Shown piece after piece: positions 1 to 7,285 of a stretch of DNA of 64,000 nucleotides. How positions within the stretch are numbered: the first letter of the stretch is position 1; every line of letters begins with the position of its first letter. Under the pieces are notes generated by a model. That model saw only the letters and a list, made by a program, of their open reading frames with translations, had not been told where the DNA came from and made no database searches. The DNA lies in contig JACKOH010000002.1 in assembly GCA_024234395.1 (NCBI GenBank), positions 620,001-684,000 of the forward strand. The letters run 5' to 3'. The position numbers and the translations under genes are program-made. The stretch is from Pseudomonadales bacterium. GTDB lineage: Bacteria; Pseudomonadota; Gammaproteobacteria; Pseudomonadales; Pseudohongiellaceae.

Positions 1-1227
1 CTGCGCCAGCAGCCAGGCATGGAAGTTCTCCAGCAGTGGGCCGGCCCGTTGTTGTCGCAGTAGGCAACGTTGCCCGTCATCCAACTCTCTGGCTTGACGC
101 TCGATCTCGTACAACTGACCGATGGTTTCCAGCGCACTGGCCGCCAGGGTGCTCTTGTTGGTTGCGTGCAGCTCAAAGAACTTGCGCCGGGCATGAGCCA
201 GACAGCCGATTTCGGTGACACCCCGGCCGAAGCCAGCCTTGTAACCACTGTAATCGTCACACACCAGCCTGCCCTGCCAGTCGCCCAAGAAGGTGCGGGC
301 ATGTTCCCCGGCACGGCTGGGCGCAAAGTCATAGACCACTGCCCGGGTCTGGGCATAGGGCGTTGTGCAGTAAGCCCAGATGTAGGCGCGGTGGGTTTTC
401 TTCTTGCCCGGCGACAGCATTGGCACCGGCGTCTCGTCGGCATGAACCACCGGGTGGCTCAGGATGGTCTCGCGCAAGGCATCCGCCAGAGGCTGCAAAG
501 CCACACCGCAGCGACCCACCCATTCGGCCAGCGTGGAGCGGGGAATACCCAGCCCGGCACGTTCGAAGATCCATTCCTGACGGTACAGCGGCAGGTGGTC
601 GGCGTACTTGGCCACCAGCACCTGTGCCAGCAGGCCAGTGGTCGGCAGACCTTTATCGATTACGTGCGCCGGTACCGGTGCCTGCACCAGCGTTTCGCAG
701 TCTTTACACACCCACTTACCACGAACATGCCGCTCAACGGTGAACTCACCGGGGGTATAGTCCAGCTTTTCGCTGATGTCCTCGCCAATCCGTTGGAGCT
801 GACAGCCACACTGGCAGTGGGTGTTGTCCGGCTCGTGCTCGATCAGCCGGCGTGGCAGCTCCGGTGGCAGGGGTACACGCTTGGGTTGTTGTTTCGGCCT
901 GGACTGTGAGAGGGAGTCAGCCTGCGCCGCCTCCAGCTCCGCTTCGATGCCGCCCACGTCGGCGTCGACGATGTCTTCCAGGAGAGTGCGTTGCAGAACG
1001 TTCAGTTGTTCACTGTGTTTACCGAAGCGGTGACGTTTGAGTAACGCCATCTCGTGGGTCAGTTTCTTGTTGAGTGTTTCGAGGTAACTGACGCGGTGCG
1101 TAAGGCTGTCGTTGCGTTCAGTCCGCTGCTGAAGTGTCTTCTCCTGCTCGGCGAGGCGCGAGAACAACGAGGCAGTCAGGGCTCGTAGTTGCTCGGCATT
1201 AAGCTGGCTCACGTCGGGATGTGACAT
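1..1227 (-). CDS. tnpC: IS66 transposase TnpC, truncated by window edge
   Basis: Open minus-strand frame of 409 residues that runs off position 1; family members are about 510 aa. It starts MSHPDVSQLNAEQL, followed by a coiled-coil-like segment rich in Glu, Gln and Leu, then a zinc-binding-like part (CQCGCQL and CKDC). The catalytic region includes VVHADETPV and VCDDYSGYKAGFG, the aspartates expected of the IS66 DDE core. A coding-looking plus-strand frame at 70-909 is its shadow. It catalyses IS66 transposition together with the small TnpA and TnpB products. Confidence 0.93.
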   Translation of the reverse strand, partial: MSHPDVSQLNAEQLRALTASLFSRLAEQEKTLQQRTERNDSLTHRVSYLETLNKKLTHEMALLKRHRFGKHSEQLNVLQRTLLEDIVDADVGGIEAELEAAQADSLSQSRPKQQPKRVPLPPELPRRLIEHEPDNTHCQCGCQLQRIGEDISEKLDYTPGEFTVERHVRGKWVCKDCETLVQAPVPAHVIDKGLPTTGLLAQVLVAKYADHLPLYRQEWIFERAGLGIPRSTLAEWVGRCGVALQPLADALRETILSHPVVHADETPVPMLSPGKKKTHRAYIWAYCTTPYAQTRAVVYDFAPSRAGEHARTFLGDWQGRLVCDDYSGYKAGFGRGVTEIGCLAHARRKFFELHATNKSTLAASALETIGQLYEIERQARELDDGQRCLLRQQRAGPLLENFHAWLLAQ

Positions 1228-1283
1228 GGACCAAGTATGCCACCGATGGTCGGTCAGTGCGACTCAAAGAGGCCCGGCATTCA

Positions 1284-1619
1284 CTACAAAGCACGAATGA
1301 CGCCCGCCTCACCGAGGCGCTGCCACGGCAGCCCCTGAACCAGCGCCTGAAGTTGCTCTTCATCCACAACCAGGTGCTTGCCGCGCCAGGGTTCGGCCCA
1401 GTGGAACTTGCCCCGGTTCAGGCGTCTGGCACACAGCCACAGTCCCAATCCATCATGCACCAGAATCTTTATCCGGTTGGCGCGCTTGTTGGTAAAAGCA
1501 TAGGCACAATGGGGCCTGGCACTGCCGAACACCTGAACCACCCGGGCCAGCGCCTTGTCCGGTCCGGCGCGCATATCCAGCGGCTCGGTGGCCAGCCAGA
1601 TCTCCTCAATACGGATCAC
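1284..1619 (-). CDS. tnpB: IS66 accessory protein TnpB
   Basis: 111-aa protein with the hallmark IS66 Orf2 features: start MIRIEEIWLATEPLDMRAG, then a conserved DKALARVVQVFG segment, and YAFTNKRANRIKILVHDG in the middle. Length matches the family (about 110-120 aa). It overlaps the 3' end of tnpA by 4 bp (1616-1619), which suggests translational coupling. It is required for transposition in studied IS66 elements; its biochemical role is not established. No truncation is visible. Confidence 0.93.
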   Translation of the reverse strand: MIRIEEIWLATEPLDMRAGPDKALARVVQVFGSARPHCAYAFTNKRANRIKILVHDGLGLWLCARRLNRGKFHWAEPWRGKHLVVDEEQLQALVQGLPWQRLGEAGVIRAL

Positions 1620-1987
1620 TGCAGCAGGTCACGCAGCAGCGCCAGACAACGATCCGACTGAGAGACTGGCCAGCTCACCTTGATCGATTGTAGACGGAAG
1701 GGAATCTCCAGGCGGACACACTCGTCCACTCCGCCACCTAAACTGGGCCGTGGCGCTTGCGTCGAGTTGACCGGTAGTGCTACAAAAGCTGGCGTAGTTA
1801 CCGGCAACGAATTCGCCTTGGTCTGACGAATCCACTTATGGACCAGGTTGGCATTCAGGTCGTGTTCCCTGGCGATCCTTGCAACCGACGCACCGGGTTC
1901 TTTGCAAGCTGCTAAGATCCTGTGTTTGAAATCCGGGGCAAACCTTCGACGCTTAACAGGTGGAGTGAATACGCTTAACTCGTTCAT
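1616..1987 (-). CDS. tnpA: IS66 TnpA, helix-turn-helix protein
   Basis: About 123 aa from the ATG at 1987 (MNELSVFTPPVKRRRF); an in-frame GTG at 1999 is an alternative start. A helix-turn-helix of the transposase-8 type occupies roughly residues 15-60 (FAPDFKHRILAACKEPGAS, then VARIAREHDLNANLVHKW). The C-terminal half is low in recognisable motifs. It probably binds the element ends. First gene of the tnpA-B-C operon, whose promoter would lie in the roughly 70 bp between the start and the terminal repeat. Confidence 0.88.
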   Translation of the reverse strand: MNELSVFTPPVKRRRFAPDFKHRILAACKEPGASVARIAREHDLNANLVHKWIRQTKANSLPVTTPAFVALPVNSTQAPRPSLGGGVDECVRLEIPFRLQSIKVSWPVSQSDRCLALLRDLLQ

Positions 1988-2066
1988 GATGGTGTCCACT
2001 TAAAAATAGGTGGACACTATCGATAGATCAGGCAGAACTAGCAAGATGGGTTTACCGGACGGTTAC

Positions 2067-2105
2067 GATTCAAAGTCTTAAGTCCTACCATTAGACGACC
2101 CGTGA
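2067..2105 (-). tRNA. tRNA-Gln(TTG)-like 5' half, cut by IS66
   Basis: On the minus strand a tRNA 5' half can be drawn: acceptor strand TCACGGG, T8-C9, D-arm GTCT/AATGGTA/GGAC with four pairs and the GG of the D loop, then anticodon stem TAAGA and loop CTTTGAA, giving anticodon TTG (2071-2073). The sequence stops after two bases of the 3' anticodon stem, exactly where IS66 begins. The 3' half should lie beyond the IS66, off the window. Could be a tRNA gene, a tRNA-like regulatory element, or chance similarity; the D-arm and anticodon arm together make chance less likely. Confidence 0.5.
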
Positions 2106-2117
2106 GTAGGCACAAAA

Positions 2118-2149
2118 AAACCCCAGATAGCTACTGCCGTCTGGGGTTT
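2118..2149 (-). terminator. Rho-independent terminator/attenuator after Gln leader
   Basis: Ten-bp stem AAACCCCAGA/TCTGGGGTTT with a 12-nt loop; in the minus direction it is followed by seven T residues. The loop holds GGCAGTAGC, which can pair over 9 bp (two G-U) with GTTGCTGCC just upstream (minus strand, about 2157-2165). That alternative pairing encloses the 5' arm of the terminator, as an antiterminator would. GTTGCTGC can in turn pair with GCAGCAAC inside the leader's Gln codons. Confidence 0.72.
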
Positions 2150-2196
2150 CTGAGAAGGCAGCAACTAACCCTGCCTTCCTAAATTGGAAACAGAGT

Positions 2197-2235
2197 CTAG
2201 GTTATCTGTTGTTGCTGCTGTAAAAAGTGCATCAT
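2197..2235 (-). CDS. Glutamine-rich leader peptide (12 aa)
   Basis: ORF ATG ATG CAC TTT TTA followed by CAG CAG CAA CAA CAG, then ATA ACC TAG: peptide MMHFLQQQQQIT. A good Shine-Dalgarno (TGAGGA) lies 6 nt before the ATG, and a near-consensus promoter lies 22 nt further upstream. A terminator with alternative pairings follows about 50 nt downstream. This is the architecture of an amino-acid biosynthesis attenuator (as in HisL or PheL), here with five consecutive glutamine codons. I do not recognise a described Gln leader. It belongs to cassette C1, in reverse orientation. Confidence 0.65.
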   Translation of the reverse strand: MMHFLQQQQQIT

Positions 2236-2256
2236 AGATTCCTCAAAGAAGGAGCG

Positions 2257-2284
2257 ATTATAGTGCTAGAGAAAACGAAGTCAA
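2257..2284 (-). promoter_or_regulatory. Sigma70 promoter for reverse-strand Gln leader unit
   Basis: Minus-strand TTGACT (2279-2284), 16-bp spacer, TATAAT (2257-2262). It is the best promoter match in this part of the window and points at the Gln leader ORF, away from attC1. It lies 16 bp inside the cassette from attC1. Confidence 0.7.
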
Positions 2285-2300
2285 CATTATTTAAGGCGCT

Positions 2301-2363
2301 ACCTAACAATCAAACCAAAATAGGACGCGGCTAACGCCGCTCCTATTGTTACGGGCGTTATGT
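2301..2363 (+). other. attC1 (closes partial cassette C1)
   Basis: 63-bp site from inverse core ACCTAAC to core GTTATGT, with imperfect inverted halves (AATAGGACGCGGC / GCCGCTCCTATTG). It ends C1, which holds the reverse-strand Gln leader unit and is cut by IS66. Confidence 0.92.
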
Positions 2364-2420
2364 GTCTCCTAAACTCTGACAAATGCGCATGATTTTTCTA
2401 CTTCTAGAAAGGAACTCAGA

Positions 2421-3287
2421 ATGACAAAGCTCAGTGAAATTCCATTCTTTTTTTCACTACTCTTAGTTTGCTTTCCCGTATCTTCAGCCGAAAATCAGTC
2501 CATAATTACTGACGTGGTTTACGGGCACAAAGATGGCTTAGCTTTAACTTTTGATGCTCACCTTCCAGTTGAAGGGAATGGAGCAGCTGTAATCATCATA
2601 AATAGCGGCGGACATAGGTCCCCAAGGTTCGATTTGGGGGGTACTTATGCACAAAGCGAGCTGCCTTCTATGAGTCCGCATCATCCCTTATTAGAAGAAG
2701 GCTATGTCGTGTTTGATCTACGCCATGGGAGTATTCCACGCTATTCGATACCCGAAATTGTCGTTGATATTCAGCAAGGTGTAGAGTTTATTCATCAGAA
2801 CGCAGAGCATTACGAAGTAAATCCGGAAAAAATAGGAGTGTGGGGGCAGAGTGCTGGGGGTCATCTAGCTCTCCTAGTGGCTCTCAATCCAGAGCTAGCA
2901 TTGGCCGCTGAGTCCGTAGGTAATGAGTCACACCTTGTTTCAGCAGTGGTCGCTATGGCACCACTCACGGACCTAGCCAGTCTCATGGGATCACCAAGAG
3001 AGGGCTCACCGGGACCCCCAGGCATGGATTTTATTAAGGAAAGATACCCAGATTTTTCGCCATCGTCTTTTGCTTCAGCTGGTGACCCGCCTACACTGTT
3101 GATCCATGGCACCGAAGACAATTTGGTTCCGATGTCACAAAGCCAATTGATGCACAGTGCGTTACAAGACGTGGGTACTGATGCTCAACTCTTAGTAATT
3201 GAAGGCGCAGGACATCTACTATGGTTGCGGGATGAGATTTTTCCGCCAACTTTAGATTGGTTTAACAACCATTTGTTGGGGAAATAG
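2421..3287 (+). CDS. Secreted alpha/beta-hydrolase (esterase), cassette C2
   Basis: 288 aa with an N-terminal signal peptide (hydrophobic residues 9-21, cleavage likely after SSA at 21-23). The alpha/beta-hydrolase fold shows the nucleophile elbow GQSAG with Ser144, an oxyanion-type NSGG at 61-64, acid Asp233 in TEDNLVP and His265 in GAGH. This resembles carboxylesterase / BD-FAE type enzymes that hydrolyse small esters; substrate unknown. RBS AGGAA lies upstream of the ATG. It is the only gene of C2, and attC2 follows 13 bp after the stop. AT-richer than the chromosomal genes further right. Confidence 0.88.
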   Translation: MTKLSEIPFFFSLLLVCFPVSSAENQSIITDVVYGHKDGLALTFDAHLPVEGNGAAVIIINSGGHRSPRFDLGGTYAQSELPSMSPHHPLLEEGYVVFDLRHGSIPRYSIPEIVVDIQQGVEFIHQNAEHYEVNPEKIGVWGQSAGGHLALLVALNPELALAAESVGNESHLVSAVVAMAPLTDLASLMGSPREGSPGPPGMDFIKERYPDFSPSSFASAGDPPTLLIHGTEDNLVPMSQSQLMHSALQDVGTDAQLLVIEGAGHLLWLRDEIFPPTLDWFNNHLLGK

Positions 3288-3299
3288 AATGGGACCAAC

Positions 3300-3415
3300 A
3301 CATAACAATCAAGTCAATTTAGGACACAGCCTGCTCCGCACGGCTTGTGAATGGCTACGCCATTCTGTCACAAGCCGCACTCCACAGACTTTGCCTATTA
3401 CTACGGGCGTTATGT
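3300..3415 (+). other. attC2
   Basis: 116-bp long-type attC: inverse core ACATAAC, core GTTATGT, with extended complementary arms (GCACGGCTTGTGAATGGC and its counterpart) making a long hairpin. Closes C2. Confidence 0.88.
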
Positions 3416-3455
3416 GTACACCATACTCCCCGACACTGGAATAGGAAATACTAAA

Positions 3456-3836
3456 TTGGACCCGGAACGAATAGAATTTTATAGGTCAATGAGCAATTTC
3501 GAACTTAATGAAATTGTTTTGCTTTATAACGCGGCATTTTCTAATCAATTGACCGTGTTCTCATCGATTCTCTTTGCCTATATTGCGGCTGCGTATCTTG
3601 TCGGATCGAAATTGAGTAGATTCCAGATGTGGTCTATTACCCTTATTTACTGCGTATTTGAAATTTTTAATATAATTGGACTTTTTATTATCGCAACATC
3701 GCTTATTGTTACTTCATATGTACTTAGGGAAATTGATATTTCAATTGTGCTATATGCTACTGGAATAGCGTGTATTCTTGCTTGGATTATGAGCATCATT
3801 TTCATGCTTCAAACAAGACACGCTAAAGACACATAA
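3456..3836 (+). CDS. Small four-helix membrane protein, cassette C3
   Basis: 126 aa from a TTG start (MDPERIEFYRSMSNFEL), with AGGA 9-10 nt upstream. The longer frame beginning at 3351 starts inside attC2 and is not credible. Three to four hydrophobic segments (about 30-50, 60-85, 98-120) and a conserved AYLVGSKL motif in the first loop. Function unknown. The same family, with the same TTG start and the same length, is encoded in C28 (25226-25606), which supports both start calls. Single gene of C3; its stop overlaps attC3. Confidence 0.82.
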   Translation: MDPERIEFYRSMSNFELNEIVLLYNAAFSNQLTVFSSILFAYIAAAYLVGSKLSRFQMWSITLIYCVFEIFNIIGLFIIATSLIVTSYVLREIDISIVLYATGIACILAWIMSIIFMLQTRHAKDT

Positions 3837-3911
3837 CAAGCAAATCAATCGCCCGCTGTCGCGGGCTAAAGGACGCAGCTGACGCTGCGCCTATTATTGC
3901 GGGCGTTACTG
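3831..3911 (+). other. attC3
   Basis: 81 bp, inverse core ACATAAC, core GTTACTG, with an extra GCCCGC/GCGGGC hairpin in the variable part. Closes C3. Confidence 0.88.
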
Positions 3912-4266
3912 CGTCTTGGGAACTGCAGATCAGAGACTCAGTCACCAGTGCAAGTAGTTAGCCGGAGATTCTAAAGTCCTGGCGCAGAACCGTTGGAACA
4001 ATGGCCTCGACGAAGGACTGCACTGCGAGCGGAGAGTTCATCGCAGACAAGAGGCGCTGATCATCACAGATCGTTAGCAAGTCTAGTTGGTTAAGGAATT
4101 GAGAGTTACTATTTTGGGGCAGTCAGTAATTGGCTGCGGTGAACAAGGAAGTGTAGTGTTCTTTTCTACGTGGCAAGGATCACGCGAAGAGAACCGGGAT
4201 GGGCCACAGTAACAATTCTTTCAATAAGGGATACGGCGCTGCGCGCCACGCCCCTTAACATGGGCG
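3906..4266 (+). other. ORF-less cassette C4 (non-coding family copy A)
   Basis: About 360 bp between two attC core sites without any plausible gene; ORFs crossing it run into attC. Its first 230 bp are nearly identical to C24 (22834-23193), and its last 130 bp are also conserved in C6 (9222-9580). A potential hairpin GTGGC..GCCAC lies in the conserved 3' part (about 4171-4208). Candidate non-coding RNA or regulatory cassette. Confidence 0.75.
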
Positions 4267-4268
4267 TT
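4207..4268 (+). other. attC4, split from next cassette by IS1182-like copy 1
   Basis: Inverse core CAGTAAC to GTT at 4266-4268, where the IS begins. The IS starts GAGG, so the junction still reads GTTGAGG, which fits GTTRRR. The far side resumes as GTTAGGC at 8702. Confidence 0.88.
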
Positions 4269-4993
4269 GAGGCTGTAGAAAAACCCCTATACCAATCGTT
4301 CTGTTATATAATACCGCCTTATCTAATCAAGAGGCTTATCCATTGCCCAGGTTCAAGCATTACGATTACAAACAGTCCTCAATGGTCGTCATCAACTACG
4401 AGGACCAACTCCAGCCAGGCACTTTTGAGCATACTATTCACTACCTGATCGGCAAGAAGTTGGACTTGTCCATCTTCAACCCCAACTACCAGAATGACGA
4501 CGGCGGCCGCCCCGCCTATGACCCAGCGATTCTGCTTAGAATAATCCTCTTTGCCTACTCCAAGGGCATCACCTCCAGCCGCGAGATCCAGTGGTGCTGC
4601 CAGACCAATATCCTGTTCAAAGCACTATCCTGCGATACGGTTCCCCACTTCACCACCATTGCTCACTTTGTCAGCAGCCATGCCGATGAGATCGAGACGC
4701 TGTTCGAGCAGGTGCTGCTGATCTGTCACCAGCAGGGCCTGCTGGGCAATGAGCTGTTTGCCATCGACGGGTTGCATATTCCGGCCCATCATGAACACCC
4801 ATTCCGGCCCATCGTGAACACCTATTCCGGATCATCGTGAACACTGATTCCGATCGATCGTGAACACTTTTCGGCTTTTTCCGGAATCGGTGTTCACCAT
4901 CCCGGAATCGGTGTTCACGATAAACCGGAATCTCTCTTAACGCATTGTTTATTCGACCTTTTGCTATCCTGCTGCCCTTTTGGGAGCAGGGTA

Positions 4994-6535
4994 GTGGCAA
5001 CAAAGAGAATCACAATGCGAAAAATCAGAGAAATGCTGCGATTGCGGCTGGAGGCCGGGCTGTCGATCCGACAGATCAGTGCCAGCACCAAGATCAGTAT
5101 CGGTGCCATTCAGAAACTGCTGTCCCGAGCCGAAGCCCTGCAACTCCCCTGGCCGTTACCGGAGGAACTGGATGACACCCGCCTGGCGTCCTTGTTCTAT
5201 CCCGGTGCCGACACCACCGCTTCCTCACGCTACCAGATGCCCGACTGGCCCACCGTCCACCAGGAACTGAAGCGCAAAGGCATGACCAAGCAGTTACTGT
5301 GGGAAGAGTACACCGCGCAATACCCCAATCGCTGTTACAGCTACTCCCAGTACTGCGACCGCTACCGCCAGTGGCAGAAACGCCAGCAACGCTCCATGCG
5401 CCAGCTCCACAAAGCCGGCGAGAAATGCTTCGTGGACTACAGCGGTCAGACGCTGCCCATCATCAACCCACAGACCGGCGAGGTCCGCTTCGCTGAAGTG
5501 TTCGTGGCAGTCCTGGGGGCTTCCAACTACACCTATGCCGAAGCCACCTGCAGCCAGGGGCTTAAAGACTGGCTGGGTAGCCATGTGCGGGCCTTCGAGT
5601 TCTTCGGCGGAGTACCCGAGCTGGTCATTCCGGACAACCTGCGCAGTGGCGTCAGCCGGGCCTGCCGCTACGATCCGGATCTGAATCCCAGCTACCAGCA
5701 GTTGGCTGCTCACTACCAGACAGCCATCCTGCCGGCCCGACCCTACAAGCCAAAGGACAAGGCCAAGGCGGAAGTGGGTGTGCAGGTGGTCGAGCGCTGG
5801 ATACTGGCACGGCTTCGCCACCACAGCTTCTTCTCCCTTGCGGAGGCCAACCGCTGTATCCGTGCCTTGCTGGAGGAACTCAACGCACGGCCCTTCCGGC
5901 GGCTGCCAGGCAATCGGCGCCAGGCGTTCGAGACCCTGGACAAACCGGCTCTGCGATCGCTACCGCACCATCCCTACGAGATTGTTGAGATCCGCCAGTG
6001 TCGGGTCAACATCGACTACCACATCGAGTTCGACCGCCACCACTACTCGGTGCCGCATCAGTATGTCGGCGAGCGGGTCGAGGTCCATGCCAGTGACCAC
6101 CTGGTGCAGGTCAGCTTTCGTCAGCGCCAGATCGCCACCCACCCCCGGCGCTATTACGCTGGCATCACCACCGAAGCCACTCACATGCCCACCCGGCACC
6201 GCAAGCAACAGCAGTGGACCCCGGGCCGGCTGAAGAACTGGGCCAAAGACATCGGCCAGGACACGCTCAGCTGGGTCACCGGTCGCCTCAACGAACGGCA
6301 GCACCCGGAGCAAGCCTACCGGGTCTGTCTGGGGCTGCTCAACCTCAGTCGTGAGTACCCGGCCCAGCGCCTCAATGCCAGCTGCCGGATCGCCAACCGG
6401 GAGGGTCTGACCCGCCTGAAGCAGATCAAGGCCATCCTGCAGGCGAATCGGGACAAGCTGCCAGAACAGTTACCACTGGGCACCGAGCTGCCCCAGTATC
6501 ACGAAAACATTCGCGGCCCCAACAGCTTTCACTAG
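4994..6535 (+). CDS. istA: IS21 transposase IstA
   Basis: 513 aa from GTG at 4994 (ATKRITMRKIREML), preceded by GGGAGCAGG. This start gives the same length as the second IstA in this window (30381-31922) and aligns with its N-terminus; an upstream ATG at 4961 and an internal ATG at 5015 are alternatives. N-terminal HTH (about 8-45), then an rve-type DDE integrase core with VDYSGQT, PDNLRSGV and a KAEVGVQVVERW segment carrying the glutamate. The C-terminal domain has the HHYSVPHQYVG motif. It cuts and joins the IS ends; acts with IstB. Confidence 0.93.
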   Translation: MATKRITMRKIREMLRLRLEAGLSIRQISASTKISIGAIQKLLSRAEALQLPWPLPEELDDTRLASLFYPGADTTASSRYQMPDWPTVHQELKRKGMTKQLLWEEYTAQYPNRCYSYSQYCDRYRQWQKRQQRSMRQLHKAGEKCFVDYSGQTLPIINPQTGEVRFAEVFVAVLGASNYTYAEATCSQGLKDWLGSHVRAFEFFGGVPELVIPDNLRSGVSRACRYDPDLNPSYQQLAAHYQTAILPARPYKPKDKAKAEVGVQVVERWILARLRHHSFFSLAEANRCIRALLEELNARPFRRLPGNRRQAFETLDKPALRSLPHHPYEIVEIRQCRVNIDYHIEFDRHHYSVPHQYVGERVEVHASDHLVQVSFRQRQIATHPRRYYAGITTEATHMPTRHRKQQQWTPGRLKNWAKDIGQDTLSWVTGRLNERQHPEQAYRVCLGLLNLSREYPAQRLNASCRIANREGLTRLKQIKAILQANRDKLPEQLPLGTELPQYHENIRGPNSFH

Positions 6536-6544
6536 GAGAACCCC

Positions 6545-7285
6545 ATGAGCACAATACAAACAACCACCCGGCTACGGGATCTGAAACTCGGTGGCATGGC
6601 CGCCGCACTGGAGCAGCAGCAGAGCCAACCTGGCACCTACCAGGACCTGCCGTTCGTTGAGCGGCTGGCCTTGCTACTGGATCGTGAATACCAGACCCGG
6701 GAGCATCGCAAACAGGATCGTCTGGTCCGGCAGGCCCGTCTAAAACTGAACGCTACGGTTCAGGACATAGACTATCAACACCCGCGCAATCTGAAGAAAG
6801 CCCAGGTGGCCCAGCTGGCACAGACGGCCTGGCTGGAGAAAGGGCAGAACCTGTTGCTTACTGGACCTTGCGGCAGCGGCAAGACCTACCTGGCCTGCGC
6901 CCTGGGGCACCAGGCCTGCCTGAACGGCTTTGTCACCCGCTACTACCGGGTGTCGCGGCTGCTGCTGGAGCTGACTCAGGCAAAAGCCGATGGCACCTAC
7001 CAGAAGACCCTGAACCAGTTGGCCAGGATCAAGCTGTTGATTCTGGATGACTGGGGGCTGGAGCCGTTAACCAGCGCCCAGCGCAATGACCTGATGGAGA
7101 TAATGGATGACCGTCACGGCTTGCAATCGACGCTGATCATCAGCCAACTGCCTACTGACCAATGGTACAGCGCCATCGGTGACAACACCCTGGCCGACGC
7201 CATTCTGGACCGGCTTATGCACAACGCGCACCGCTGGGCATTGAAAGGAGAATCGATGCGAAAGCGACTAAAGCAAATTGACTGA
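6545..7285 (+). CDS. istB: IS21 helper ATPase IstB
   Basis: 246-aa AAA+ ATPase of the IstB/DnaC type: Walker A GPCGSGKT near residue 105, Walker B LLILDDWG near 170, and a sensor-type segment further on. It starts 9 bp after istA with RBS AGGAGAA, so the two are co-transcribed. Known IstB proteins regulate target choice and assemble on DNA to deliver IstA. No defects seen. Confidence 0.93.
   Translation: MSTIQTTTRLRDLKLGGMAAALEQQQSQPGTYQDLPFVERLALLLDREYQTREHRKQDRLVRQARLKLNATVQDIDYQHPRNLKKAQVAQLAQTAWLEKGQNLLLTGPCGSGKTYLACALGHQACLNGFVTRYYRVSRLLLELTQAKADGTYQKTLNQLARIKLLILDDWGLEPLTSAQRNDLMEIMDDRHGLQSTLIISQLPTDQWYSAIGDNTLADAILDRLMHNAHRWALKGESMRKRLKQID

Larger units (their letters stand above)
1..2066 (-). 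mobile_element. IS66-family insertion sequence, left end outside window
   Basis: The three-gene IS66 layout tnpA-tnpB-tnpC reads on the minus strand. The promoter-proximal end is at 2066, where the minus strand begins GTAACCGTCCGG, the GTAA start typical of IS66 termini. The 8 bp outside it (2067-2074, GATTCAAA) are the expected position of one target duplication; the partner lies off the left edge. The element interrupts a tRNA-Gln-like sequence in the first visible integron cassette. Intactness cannot be judged because tnpC runs off the window. Confidence 0.9.

Noticed and set aside
70..909. 279-aa plus-strand ORF at the left end
   Set aside because: It lies antisense to the IS66 tnpC frame, which has clear family motifs; a GC-rich shadow.
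2067..2105. Calling a complete, functional tRNA gene
   Set aside because: Only the 5' half is visible; the 3' half would lie beyond IS66 outside the window.
4170..4448. 92-aa ORF from C4 into the IS1182-like element
   Set aside because: It crosses an attC and an IS boundary and repeats in each IS copy; no RBS or family.
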